Positions 44,273 to 53,541 of a stretch of DNA of 64,000 nucleotides are shown here, one piece after another. Under the pieces are notes generated by a model. It saw only the letters and a program-made list of their open reading frames with translations, did no database searches and was not told the origin of the DNA. The stretch spans positions 496,001-560,000 of the forward strand of contig NZ_JADOET010000001.1 of assembly GCF_015645385.1 (NCBI RefSeq), read 5' to 3'. Origin of the DNA: Winogradskyella marina. GTDB lineage: Bacteria > Bacteroidota > Bacteroidia > Flavobacteriales > Flavobacteriaceae. The position numbers and the translations under genes were made by a program. Every line of letters starts with the position of its first letter. The first letter of the stretch is position 1.

Positions 44273-45871
44273 ATGAAAAGAATAATTAAAAACATTAGTG
44301 TCATTGCTGTATTAATGGTGTTTACATTGACGTCTTGTACCGACGACTTAAATATTACACCAAATGACGACGACACATTATTAGGTGCTGATCTTTACGA
44401 AGATGAAGCGGCTTACGAACGTGTAATTGCTGGTGTATACGCAAACCTTGCCTTAACGGGAACTTTTGGTCCAGAATCTTCTAACATTGAAGGTATTGAT
44501 GCTGGTACTAGTCAGTTTGGACGTGTATTATTATATCTGCAAACATTAACAGCAGACCAAATGATTTGGTCTTACGAAAACGATCCAGGAACTAGAGAGC
44601 TTCAACGTAATATTTGGACCGCTCAAAATCCTATGATTTTAGGAATGTACAGTAGAACACATTTAACGATTTCACTTGCCAATAACTTTTTAAGAGAAAC
44701 AACAGCAGATAAATTAGACGCTAGAAGTGTCTCAGAAAGTGTACGTGCAGATATCGTAGAATACCGTGCAGAAGCGAGATTATTAAGAGCATTATCTTAC
44801 TATTATATGATGGATCTCTTCGGAAAAGCTAACTTTGGAACAGAAGCAGATGCCATAAACACGGTTTTACCTGTTGTAGAACGCGCTGAGCTTTTTCAAT
44901 TTATTGAGAGTGAATTATTAGATATCGAATCTGATTTAGTAGATGCTGGTCAGAACCAATACGGTAGAGCAGATAAAGGTGTGGCTTACATGATTCTTGC
45001 TAAAATATATCTAAATGCTGAAGTTTATACAGGTACACCAAGATATTCAGATTGTTTAAATTACTGCCAACAATTATTAAATTCTGGTTATGTATTAGCT
45101 TCAGAATACAAAAATAATTTTCAAGCTGATAACAACCTAAATTCTGCAAACGGAGAAATTATTTTCCCTATTATTTCAGATGGTGTAACAATTCAAAACT
45201 ACGGTCCTACAACTGTTATGATTAATGGTTCAGTTGGAAGCCTTGAAGTTAATGGTGCCGAAGTTGGTGTATCAGAAGCTGCTTGGGGAGGAGCTATTAG
45301 AGTTAGAAAAGAATTTGCGCAACTATGGGAAGGTGGAGATTTTATCGATGATGACAGAAACACAATCATTTCTGCTGATAGACCTATTGGTATAACAGAT
45401 ATATCTGACCAAAGTCAAGGTTACATTATTCAAAAATATTCAAATTTAAGCTCTGATGGTGTTCCTGGTGCAGACCAAACATTTGTCGATACCGATTTTC
45501 CTTTATTTAGATTAGCTGATGTACATTTAATGTATGCCGAAGCACATCTTAGAGGTGGCGGCGGAACAATCTCTGAAGCGGTTAACTTAGTTAACGATTT
45601 AAGAGCTCGTGCTAATAATCCTAATACCATTTCTGCAGGAGAATTAACGCTACCATTTATATTAGATGAAAGATCTAGAGAATTACATTGGGAAGCACAC
45701 AGAAGACAAGATTTAATTCGTTTCGGATTATTTACTGGTGGAAATTATAATTGGGCATGGAAAGGAAACGGTAGTAATGGTATTGCTATACCGTCACATT
45801 TAAACCTTTTTCCAATACCAAATTTAAGTATGTCTTCTAATCCTAACCTTACTCAAAACCCTGGATACTAA
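44273..45871 (+). CDS. susD: SusD/RagB-family starch-binding lipoprotein
   Basis: 532 residues. Lipoprotein signal (LMVFTLTSC). RagB/SusD features: YEDEAAYERVIAGVYANLAL near the N-terminus, VEYRAEARLLRALSYYYMMDLFG, and the C-terminal ILDERSRELHWEAHRRQDLIRFG. It forms the lid over the SusC barrel and binds glucan at the cell surface. Second gene of the rightward operon. Confidence 0.93.
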   Translation: MKRIIKNISVIAVLMVFTLTSCTDDLNITPNDDDTLLGADLYEDEAAYERVIAGVYANLALTGTFGPESSNIEGIDAGTSQFGRVLLYLQTLTADQMIWSYENDPGTRELQRNIWTAQNPMILGMYSRTHLTISLANNFLRETTADKLDARSVSESVRADIVEYRAEARLLRALSYYYMMDLFGKANFGTEADAINTVLPVVERAELFQFIESELLDIESDLVDAGQNQYGRADKGVAYMILAKIYLNAEVYTGTPRYSDCLNYCQQLLNSGYVLASEYKNNFQADNNLNSANGEIIFPIISDGVTIQNYGPTTVMINGSVGSLEVNGAEVGVSEAAWGGAIRVRKEFAQLWEGGDFIDDDRNTIISADRPIGITDISDQSQGYIIQKYSNLSSDGVPGADQTFVDTDFPLFRLADVHLMYAEAHLRGGGGTISEAVNLVNDLRARANNPNTISAGELTLPFILDERSRELHWEAHRRQDLIRFGLFTGGNYNWAWKGNGSNGIAIPSHLNLFPIPNLSMSSNPNLTQNPGY

Positions 45872-45882
45872 AAAATAAAGCA

Positions 45883-47061
45883 ATGAAAAACATATTAAAA
45901 TTTAAAGTTGTACTATTAACGGTGTTTACACTCGGATTCCTTGTGAATTCTTGTGAAGATGACACTTCAGTATTTACAGCTACAGAAACGGAAGCCATCA
46001 CACTTGCCGAGCTTCCTATTACAGTGATAGAATTAGATGATACAAATCCTGGCAATCCTGCAATAACATTTAATTGGAATGAAGCAGATTACGGACAACA
46101 AGCATCAGAAAATTATGCTGTCATTTTTGCGACTGATGATGCATTTACAAACCCTGTGGTCGCTACGACTATTACCGGATCTACATCGGCAACCCTATCG
46201 GTTAACGAATTAAATTCTTCGGCTAGTGCTGCAGGTTTACCACCTTTTATGTTTAATACTTTGTATGCTAAGGTAGAAAGTTCAATAGGAACTCAAAATG
46301 GACTTCCTGTGAGTTCAAATATTATTAGTTTTCAAATTCAACCGTTCTACAACTATACCTTAAAAGATTTTTATATCGTTGGAAATGCTTTAGATATAGA
46401 CGGTAACGGTGTTTGGGAAGACCCAGATTGGAACAATAACAGTAATAACCCACCACTATTTAGGAATGCAATTAACACTAATTTATATACTTACACTGGA
46501 TATTTCGGTACCGGAAGTGGAGGTTTTGACCAGGGGCGTTTTAAAATTTTAGAAGAGCGAGGACAATGGCAACCACAATGGGGAGTTACGGATAATGAAG
46601 GTAGCGACACTAAACAAGAGTCTGGAAGTATTGCAGGAAACCCAACGACACAAGATGGTGATCCGGGACGATTTGGAGTAGAGACCGATGGTTATTATAC
46701 GTTTACCATTAATTTCTCTATGCCAACTGATGCACCTCATTATACGTTTTCAAGCTTTGACGTGAGTGGTGCAACAGATTATACAAGCATAGCTATAGAA
46801 GGAGATGCTTTATCTGGAGAAAATGTAGAAATGACACAATCTAACGCAGATCCACATATTTGGAATATAACTAACGTCAACCTTCAGACCGGCGATTTAC
46901 AATTTGTAACCAATACAGGATCTACTTGGGGAGGAGACACTTCGTTCTCTGGTGTTGCGACTGACGGAGGCGGATCAATTCCTGTCATCGTTCAAGATGA
47001 TTATGAGGTTTGGTTTAACGACTTAACTGGAGATTATATATTAATCCCACTTAACTTATAA
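45883..47061 (+). CDS. SusE-like surface lipoprotein
   Basis: 392 residues. Lipoprotein signal with lipobox GFLVNSC. An N-terminal SusE-type Ig-like domain (about 35-150; ITFNWNEADYGQQASENYAVIF) is followed by SusE/F-type beta-sandwich starch-binding modules (FYIVGNALDIDGNG, Trp-rich GQWQPQWG; LSGENVEMTQ). It probably binds starch at the surface next to SusD. Third gene of the operon. Confidence 0.8.
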   Translation: MKNILKFKVVLLTVFTLGFLVNSCEDDTSVFTATETEAITLAELPITVIELDDTNPGNPAITFNWNEADYGQQASENYAVIFATDDAFTNPVVATTITGSTSATLSVNELNSSASAAGLPPFMFNTLYAKVESSIGTQNGLPVSSNIISFQIQPFYNYTLKDFYIVGNALDIDGNGVWEDPDWNNNSNNPPLFRNAINTNLYTYTGYFGTGSGGFDQGRFKILEERGQWQPQWGVTDNEGSDTKQESGSIAGNPTTQDGDPGRFGVETDGYYTFTINFSMPTDAPHYTFSSFDVSGATDYTSIAIEGDALSGENVEMTQSNADPHIWNITNVNLQTGDLQFVTNTGSTWGGDTSFSGVATDGGGSIPVIVQDDYEVWFNDLTGDYILIPLNL

Positions 47062-47072
47062 AAAATAACACT

Positions 47073-48869
47073 ATGAAAATCAATAAAATTAGTGCGCTTA
47101 TATTAAGTCTATTCTTAGTTTTTGTGGCGTGCGAAACAGAAGAAAGTATTGATATTACTACGCCAGATGCTTCATTTAAACTCTTGGAGCCAGCGATATC
47201 TAATATTAATTTAAATTATAACCTTCCAGATAATGAAGCATTCACCATTGTGTGGAATGACCAATTAAATTCTGGAGAAAGTTATATGGTTGAATTATCA
47301 CCAGATGTGTTATTTGAAAACCCAACGGTTATTGGATCGTCTTCTACAGATCGATTTACAATGACAGTTGCTGAGTTTAACAATACGCTGTTAGATGCTG
47401 GAGCAGATGCTTTTGAGCCATTCACTGTTTTTATGAGAGTAACTTCAGGATCTAACATAACTAATAGTGTAAGCTTTAGTGTGTCGTCGTATTCAGAAGC
47501 TATTCCTGTAATTACGAGTCCTGATAATACCTTTGAACTTGTTTTACTTGAAACATCACCAAATGATGACGCTATTGCAGTATCTTGGGAAGACCCAGAC
47601 TTTGGAGAAAACACCACAGTATCTGTAAATTATGAAATTCAATTTGCGCAAGCTGGAACTGATTTTACCAGTGCAATAACTGAAGGTACAGAAGGAATGA
47701 CTTATACAAGTACTCACGAAGCCTTTAATGAAACTGCACTTAGCGCAGGTCTTACAGCTGAAGAAGTTGGTAGTTTAGATATTAGAATTAAAGCTACAAT
47801 TGAAATGCCAGGTGGAAATATGGAACGTTTTTCTGAGCCTATTACCATAAGCGTTACTCCGTTTAATGTAGAACTAGCACCAGTATTATATGTTGTTGGT
47901 GCAGGTGCCGTAGATGCAGGATGGGACTGGGCAACACCAGTAGAATTACCTTTACAAGGTACTACGTACTCTGGTAACATTAACTTAACTAACGATGCCT
48001 TTAGATTCTTTACAGTAGCTGCAGATTGGGATTCAGGTTTAAACTACCCTTATTATGAAGCCGTTGGTTATACTATTGACGCTAACTTAGTAAACGCATT
48101 AGATGGAGATAGTAATTTCCAATTTACAGGCACACCAGGCGAATATTTTATAGAAGTAGATACCGCAGCTAAAACAATAACATTAGGCCCTGCAGTTGTT
48201 GGACCAAACTGTAACTATGATCAATTATGGTTAGTTGGTGCTGGTGTCCCTGATGCTGGTTGGGCATGGGACACACCTGTTGCTTTACCTTGTACTGGAA
48301 ATGGTACCTACTCAGGAAATGTAACATTTACAAACGATTCATTTAGATTCTTCAACGTCAATGGAGATTGGGACTCAGGTTCTAACTACCCAACGTATGA
48401 AGATCAAGGATACACCATTGATAGTAACTTTAGTAATGCTATGGATGGTGATCTAAATTTCTCTTTTGATGGTACTCCTGGAACGTATTTCTTAACCGTA
48501 GATGATATCAACAAGACCATTACATTAGAACCTGAACAATTACTATGCGAATACGAACAACTTTGGTTGGTCGGCGCTGGTATTGTTGGTACCGGATGGG
48601 ACTGGGCAAACCCAGTAGCTTTAACATGTACAGGTGTAGGAATCTATTCTGGAGAAGTAGAGTTTACTAATGATGCCTTTAGGTTTTTTACCGTAAATGC
48701 TGATTGGGACTCAGGTTCTAACTATCCAACCTATGAAGATCAAGGATACACCATTGATAGTAACTTTAGTAATGCTATGGATGGTGATTTCAATTTCTCT
48801 TTTGATGGCACACCTGGTACTTATACACTTACTGTAGATACAGTTAATTTAACAATCACATTGAATTAA
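47073..48869 (+). CDS. SusE/SusF-like lipoprotein with three tandem binding modules
   Basis: 598 residues. Lipoprotein signal (LILSLFLVFVAC). Two SusE-type Ig-like domains (about 28-145 and 150-265) lead into three tandem modules of about 108-112 residues starting near 272, 380 (CNYDQLWLVGAG) and 492 (CEYEQLWLVGAG). Each has GWxW, AxRFF, DWDSGxNYP and GTPGxY motifs. Modules 2 and 3 are nearly identical over 35 residues, and at DNA level. They are likely carbohydrate-binding, giving multivalent starch capture. The Trp-rich motif is consistent with stacking on glucose. Confidence 0.83.
   Translation: MKINKISALILSLFLVFVACETEESIDITTPDASFKLLEPAISNINLNYNLPDNEAFTIVWNDQLNSGESYMVELSPDVLFENPTVIGSSSTDRFTMTVAEFNNTLLDAGADAFEPFTVFMRVTSGSNITNSVSFSVSSYSEAIPVITSPDNTFELVLLETSPNDDAIAVSWEDPDFGENTTVSVNYEIQFAQAGTDFTSAITEGTEGMTYTSTHEAFNETALSAGLTAEEVGSLDIRIKATIEMPGGNMERFSEPITISVTPFNVELAPVLYVVGAGAVDAGWDWATPVELPLQGTTYSGNINLTNDAFRFFTVAADWDSGLNYPYYEAVGYTIDANLVNALDGDSNFQFTGTPGEYFIEVDTAAKTITLGPAVVGPNCNYDQLWLVGAGVPDAGWAWDTPVALPCTGNGTYSGNVTFTNDSFRFFNVNGDWDSGSNYPTYEDQGYTIDSNFSNAMDGDLNFSFDGTPGTYFLTVDDINKTITLEPEQLLCEYEQLWLVGAGIVGTGWDWANPVALTCTGVGIYSGEVEFTNDAFRFFTVNADWDSGSNYPTYEDQGYTIDSNFSNAMDGDFNFSFDGTPGTYTLTVDTVNLTITLN
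48372..48820 (+). repeat. Near-identical 110-bp tandem segments inside the SusF-like gene, 336-bp period
   Basis: The segments starting at 48372 and 48708 (GACTCAGGTTCTAACTA...) match with only a few changes for over 110 bp, including many silent sites. The period of 336 bp equals one 112-residue module. Confidence 0.7.
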
Positions 48870-48890
48870 ATTATTTTAATAATCTTAAAA

Positions 48891-48919
48891 AGCTATGTTT
48901 AAAACATAGCTTTTTTTTT
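48891..48919 (+). terminator. Intrinsic terminator between the SusF-like gene and the amylase
   Basis: AGCTATGTTT (48891-48900) and AAACATAGCT (48902-48911) form a 10-bp stem with the T-run extending to 48919. A classic rho-independent shape, though within a continuing gene series. Confidence 0.75.
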
Positions 48920-48933
48920 AAAACCTCATAACT

Positions 48934-51828
48934 ATGAAAAAAACTTTATCCACCCTTTTTATAGTCTTTTCATTCTTTGCTTATGCACAAGTTAGTCTTA
49001 GTGTTAGTGCAATAGAAGTTGACCAACCAGTTACTATAACAATTGATGCCAACAGTACAGACAGTAATTGTAATGGCCTAAATAACCCGACAAAAGTATA
49101 TATGCATTCAGGAATTGGGAACAATTCTGATGCCTTTGGATATGGTGTTGTTGGTAATTGGGGATTTGATGATGGAGTTGGCGAAATGACCAATAATGGT
49201 GATGGCACGTTTAGTATTACTATTACTCCACAAACGTATTATGGCATTACCCAAGCACAAGCTGATACCGCTTCACAGATAGGTATGGTTTTTAGAAATG
49301 AAGATGGCTCCCAAGAATTAAAAGATGATGGTTGTGAAGATTTTATTTTTCCAGTAGGAAAAGTGATTATCAACATCACGCAACCAACTAATGAAATTGT
49401 AGTTTTAAATTCTGGCAATGATTTATCTTTAAGTGCAACAATTACATTTCAAGGATCTACAACGGTTCAGGGCAGTTTCGAAATATTTTATAATAATGTT
49501 TCTGTAGCTACAGGTAATTGTGGATTTCCTGCATGTAATGCAACACTTACTAATGTTACAGAAAGTGGTACGGTAAAATTTGTAGGTACACCTCCTGGCT
49601 CTACGGAGACTGGAGAAGCAAGTTTTGATGTTATTGTTGTGCCAGCAGTAGTAGAACAAGCATTACCAGCAAATATGATAGATGGTATTAACTATCATAC
49701 AGATCCAAGTAAAGCCACTTTAGTCTTAACAGCACCTGGCAAAGAATTTATTCAAGTTGCTGGTAGTTGGAACAACTATTCACCGTCTGCTTCTGACGTA
49801 ATGAAACGTGATCCTTCAACAGGAAAATATTGGTTAGAGCTATCAGGTTTAACACCTGGAGCCATTGAAACTTACCAATATTGGGTTTTTGACACCAATC
49901 CTGTTGCCAATTCACCGTCTATAGTTAAAGTAGCTGACCCCTATTCATCCTTAGTTTTATCACCTTTTGATGACGCTTATATTCCTGCTTCAACATATCC
50001 AAATATGCCAGCTTATCCAGCAGGACAAGAACGTGAGGTTACGGTTTTACAAACAGGTCAAACTCCATACGACTGGCAAGTCACTGATTTCGAAAAACCA
50101 GTTGAAGAAGACTTAGTTATTTATGAAGTGTTAATTAGAGATTTTGATGCAGACCGAAACTTTCAAGATATCATTGATAAAATTGATTACTTCAAAAACT
50201 TAAATATAAACGCTATTGAGTTAATGCCTATTATGGAATTTGAAGGCAATGAAAGTTGGGGTTATAATACCGCATTTCATATGGCAATTGATAAATTTTA
50301 TGGCACACCAGAAAAATTTAAAGAACTTGTAGACATTTGTCATCAAAATGGTATTGCTGTTATTTTAGATATTGCTTTTAATCATGCCTACGGACGAAAT
50401 CCTATGGTGAGAATGTGGATGGACGATCCAGATGGAGATGGTTGGGGAGGCCCTTCTTCAGACAACCCATACTTTAATGCATTTCCTATGCACTCATATA
50501 GTGTTGGTAACGATTTTAATCACAGTTCAGATTACACAAGAGATTATGTAAAACAAGTGGTTAGTTATTGGATTGAAGAATATAACATTGATGGATTTCG
50601 TTGGGATTTAACCAAAGGGTTTACACAAAATTGTGGAAATGGAACACTTAGTGGTGACGAAGGATGTACTGGCGGTTACCAACAAGATCGTGTGGATGTT
50701 TTAAAAGAATATGCCGATCACTCATGGTCAGTAGACCCAGATCATTATGTAATTTTTGAACATTTAGGATCCGATAACGAAGAAAAAGAATGGGCAAATT
50801 ACCGTTTAGATGAAGGTAAAGGAATTATGATGTGGGGCATAATGAACTCACCGTATGGAGAATTGACCATGGGAGAAGATGGTAATAAAAACATTGACAG
50901 AATGGGGCATAAAGCGCATGGTGGTTTCAATGGGCCAAGAGTTGTTGGTTATGCCGAGAGTCATGATGAAGAGCGTTTAATGTACAAGAATATAGCTTTA
51001 GGAAATACAAGTAATGGAAGTCATAATGTACAAGATTTAAATACGGCATTGTCTAGAATGTCGGCTTTAGGAGCTGTTTCTGTAATGGTTCCAGGACCAA
51101 AAATGATTTGGCATTTTGGGGAGCTAGGTATGGAAAACTCTATTTTCACTTGCCCTGATGGAAGTATTGAAAACGATGGTTGTAAACTCGCAACGAAACC
51201 ACAGCCACAATGGGACAATGAATGGCTAACTGATGCCCTCAGAGGTCAAATTTACGAGGACTGGTCTAAACTTCATAAACTTAAAATTGAAGAACCGGTT
51301 TTTAAAGGTGATTACACAATCACTTCAGGAAATTTAACTCCTCGAATTGATATATTTGATAATTCAATGCCATCTTCAGAATTGAAAAATGTGATTATAC
51401 TTGCCAATTTTGATGTCGTTACACGAAGTATCGATACCTATTTCCCAGCTGGTGTTACAACGACATGGTATGATCTTATGGATGCTACAGGAAACACAAC
51501 AGTGAGTAATTCAACCTCAGCAATTACAATACCTGCAGGTCAGTTTAGAATATTAGGTAACACATCATCAGAGGTGCTAAGTGTTAAAGACGAAACCATG
51601 TTAGGTTTTAGTATTTATCCTAATCCGTCACAATCGGCATTAAGTATAAATGTTAATGTTTCAAATGTTGAAATTTACGACTTAACAGGAAAATTAGTTA
51701 AGTCTTTTAAAGGCGCTTTTACAAGAACTGATGCTTTTGATATTTCATCTTTAAATTCTGGAATTTATATGGTGAAAGTTCAAAATGATACTAATCAAAC
51801 TTTAACATCTAAGTTGGTGAAGCTATAG
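48934..51828 (+). CDS. T9SS-secreted GH13 alpha-amylase (SusG-like role)
   Basis: 964 residues. Signal peptide (to about 18, FFAYA), N-terminal beta-sandwich modules to about 240, an early-set domain (KATLVLTAPGKEFIQVAGSWNNY, about 250-380), and the GH13 barrel (about 395-790). Catalytic residues are Asp558 in GFRWDLTKG, Glu609 in VIFEHLG and Asp678 in AESHDEER. The C-terminal 75 residues are a T9SS type A sorting domain (GFSIYPNPSQSALS, YDLTGKLVKSF, ending LTSKLVKL). It is therefore exported by T9SS rather than as a lipoprotein, and takes the surface-amylase role of SusG. Confidence 0.9.
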   Translation: MKKTLSTLFIVFSFFAYAQVSLSVSAIEVDQPVTITIDANSTDSNCNGLNNPTKVYMHSGIGNNSDAFGYGVVGNWGFDDGVGEMTNNGDGTFSITITPQTYYGITQAQADTASQIGMVFRNEDGSQELKDDGCEDFIFPVGKVIINITQPTNEIVVLNSGNDLSLSATITFQGSTTVQGSFEIFYNNVSVATGNCGFPACNATLTNVTESGTVKFVGTPPGSTETGEASFDVIVVPAVVEQALPANMIDGINYHTDPSKATLVLTAPGKEFIQVAGSWNNYSPSASDVMKRDPSTGKYWLELSGLTPGAIETYQYWVFDTNPVANSPSIVKVADPYSSLVLSPFDDAYIPASTYPNMPAYPAGQEREVTVLQTGQTPYDWQVTDFEKPVEEDLVIYEVLIRDFDADRNFQDIIDKIDYFKNLNINAIELMPIMEFEGNESWGYNTAFHMAIDKFYGTPEKFKELVDICHQNGIAVILDIAFNHAYGRNPMVRMWMDDPDGDGWGGPSSDNPYFNAFPMHSYSVGNDFNHSSDYTRDYVKQVVSYWIEEYNIDGFRWDLTKGFTQNCGNGTLSGDEGCTGGYQQDRVDVLKEYADHSWSVDPDHYVIFEHLGSDNEEKEWANYRLDEGKGIMMWGIMNSPYGELTMGEDGNKNIDRMGHKAHGGFNGPRVVGYAESHDEERLMYKNIALGNTSNGSHNVQDLNTALSRMSALGAVSVMVPGPKMIWHFGELGMENSIFTCPDGSIENDGCKLATKPQPQWDNEWLTDALRGQIYEDWSKLHKLKIEEPVFKGDYTITSGNLTPRIDIFDNSMPSSELKNVIILANFDVVTRSIDTYFPAGVTTTWYDLMDATGNTTVSNSTSAITIPAGQFRILGNTSSEVLSVKDETMLGFSIYPNPSQSALSINVNVSNVEIYDLTGKLVKSFKGAFTRTDAFDISSLNSGIYMVKVQNDTNQTLTSKLVKL

Positions 51829-51857
51829 TAATCAACTGAATACATAAATACTTAAAT

Positions 51858-51889
51858 AAATAAAGGAGCTCAATTGAGCTCCTTTATTT
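51858..51889. terminator. Bidirectional terminator: perfect 32-bp palindrome
   Basis: A perfect 32-bp palindrome centred on CAATTG, with core AAGGAGCTC/GAGCTCCTT and A/T-runs at both ends. It lies between the convergent amylase and fuculokinase genes and would stop transcripts from both sides. Confidence 0.8.
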
Positions 51890-51985
51890 GTAAAACAATA
51901 ATTGATAGGTTCTGTTTTATGGGTAATTGTTTAACAGATCTTAAAACAGGAACGTTCTAATTTTTAGTTATTCAATAGACCTTAT

Positions 51986-53290
51986 TTACAAATACGATTT
52001 CATTAACAAAGCAGCACCTAAAGCACTTTCATTTTTACAGTCTGAAATTTTTATTTCAATATCGTCTTTCAAACATTTTAGGAACTTAATAAAGACTTCA
52101 TTTTTATTGAATCCACCAGAAATATACACATCTGTGATTTTTGAGTTTTTATCAGATATTAAATCAATGCCTGTAATTACTTTTTTACTGATTTCGTATA
52201 TCAACTGATAATAGGCTGTTTCGTAGGACAAGAATTTCTGTAAAAACTCAGGATGTGCTTCAAAATCGGTATCAATACCTTCCGATAAAAACACACGAGT
52301 ATCCTGATCTATTAATTCTTTGCACAGTGTTGTGTTTAAAACTAAATCTAAATGGGTGTTGACATCTACTTTAAAATAGTCGCTCAAGGCTTTGATATAT
52401 ACTTCGTGGATACGACCTAAAAACTGCATGGATGATTTTACCTGTTGTTTTTCGGGTGTCATAAAACACAAGCAGTTATTTTGAAGTTGATGCTGTGTAA
52501 GTGTTTCCTTGCTAAACGGATTCATGGCAATAATCCATGTTCCTGTGGAAAGTAAAACAAAATCATTTTCGTTTTCTAAAATTGGAATTATAGATGATGA
52601 ACTATCGTGCAATCCTGTGCCAACTGCAATTTGATCACCATTAATTTCAGAAATTACAGCTTCATTACCTTTACAAGGTTCTGGTAACTGAATGTTTTCA
52701 TCTTTAAGCCAATTATGGTATTGCATGTTATCAAAATCCCAAGTGGCTGTATGTGCACCAACTGAGGTGAAATCGGCTGTAATTTTATTTGTAAATAGAT
52801 AACTTAGGTATTGTGGATAGTGTAAAATAGCATCGACTTGTTTCCACTGTTCTGGCTTAGAGTTTTTAAACCATAACATCTGTAAACCTGTATTTAACAT
52901 GCCATAAGCTGGTGATGCCGTTTTTCTTGAGAACTCTTCTACTCCACCTTGTGATTCATAAAAATCATTAAAATCCTCGACATCTAATGGCTTTAAATAG
53001 TTATATAATGGCGCCATACGTTTGCCGTCTTTATCTAAGTAGATTAACGATGCTCCATGAGTTGAAAAATTAATAGCTTTTATTTCAAATTGGCCTAAAT
53101 CTTGGACTTTTTTTATTTCACTTTTAATCCAATTTTCTATCGATTCAATATCATCACAAGCAAATCCATCTTCATCCATTATTTCTTTGAATTGAATGGC
53201 ATTTTGTGACACTACTTTAAACGATTCGTCAAATAAAAAAATCTTCTTATTCGTTTTTCCTATATCTATAACGGCTATAACTTTTTTCAT
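51986..53290 (-). CDS. fucK: FGGY-family sugar kinase, probable L-fuculokinase
   Basis: 434 residues. The N-terminal ATP-binding motif is VIDIGKTNKKIFLF, then INFSTHGASLIYLDKDGKR. The C-terminal FGGY domain includes TGLHDSSSSI, LLSTGTWIIAMNP and ITDVYISGGFNKN. It is shorter than E. coli FucK, and the N-terminal motif looks more rhamnulokinase-like. By context it phosphorylates L-fuculose at C1; rhamnulose is the alternative. It is separated from fucI by a 251-bp gap that contains a large hairpin. Confidence 0.8.
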   Translation of the reverse strand: MKKVIAVIDIGKTNKKIFLFDESFKVVSQNAIQFKEIMDEDGFACDDIESIENWIKSEIKKVQDLGQFEIKAINFSTHGASLIYLDKDGKRMAPLYNYLKPLDVEDFNDFYESQGGVEEFSRKTASPAYGMLNTGLQMLWFKNSKPEQWKQVDAILHYPQYLSYLFTNKITADFTSVGAHTATWDFDNMQYHNWLKDENIQLPEPCKGNEAVISEINGDQIAVGTGLHDSSSSIIPILENENDFVLLSTGTWIIAMNPFSKETLTQHQLQNNCLCFMTPEKQQVKSSMQFLGRIHEVYIKALSDYFKVDVNTHLDLVLNTTLCKELIDQDTRVFLSEGIDTDFEAHPEFLQKFLSYETAYYQLIYEISKKVITGIDLISDKNSKITDVYISGGFNKNEVFIKFLKCLKDDIEIKISDCKNESALGAALLMKSYL

Positions 53291-53412
53291 GTGTCTTAGA
53301 TTTAATCGTGCGTATCCAAATTAGTATTTGAACACTTTAGATAGTTTACATGTCGCCTTTTCTGATACACTCAGAAAGACTTATGCTTAGTGAATTGATT
53401 TGGAACTATATA

Positions 53413-53478
53413 ATGATAACGAAGCTTTCCTGTTACAATAGTTATAAAAACTACGACAAGGATAAGCTTCATTATCAT
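53413..53478. repeat. Imperfect inverted repeat between fucI and fucK
   Basis: ATGATAACGAAGCTT at the left and AAGCTTCATTATCAT at the right pair with one mismatch, and pairing continues past the HindIII-like AAGCTT into TCCT/AGGA. It may be an mRNA processing or stabilising stem, an attenuator, or a small mobile palindrome. Confidence 0.5.
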
Positions 53479-53541
53479 ATGTGGAAGGATGGGTAAAAAC
53501 TAACGCAAGCTAAATATACCCTATTCCTTATAATTGAAATA

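Noticed and set aside
48211-48869. Regularly spaced repeats suggesting a CRISPR-like array
   Set aside because: They are protein-coding modules of 112 codons in frame, far longer than CRISPR units.
49429-49659. Cys-rich reverse frame of 76 codons inside the amylase gene
   Set aside because: Antisense shadow of a Thr/Val-rich coding region; Cys-rich look comes from the complementary codons.
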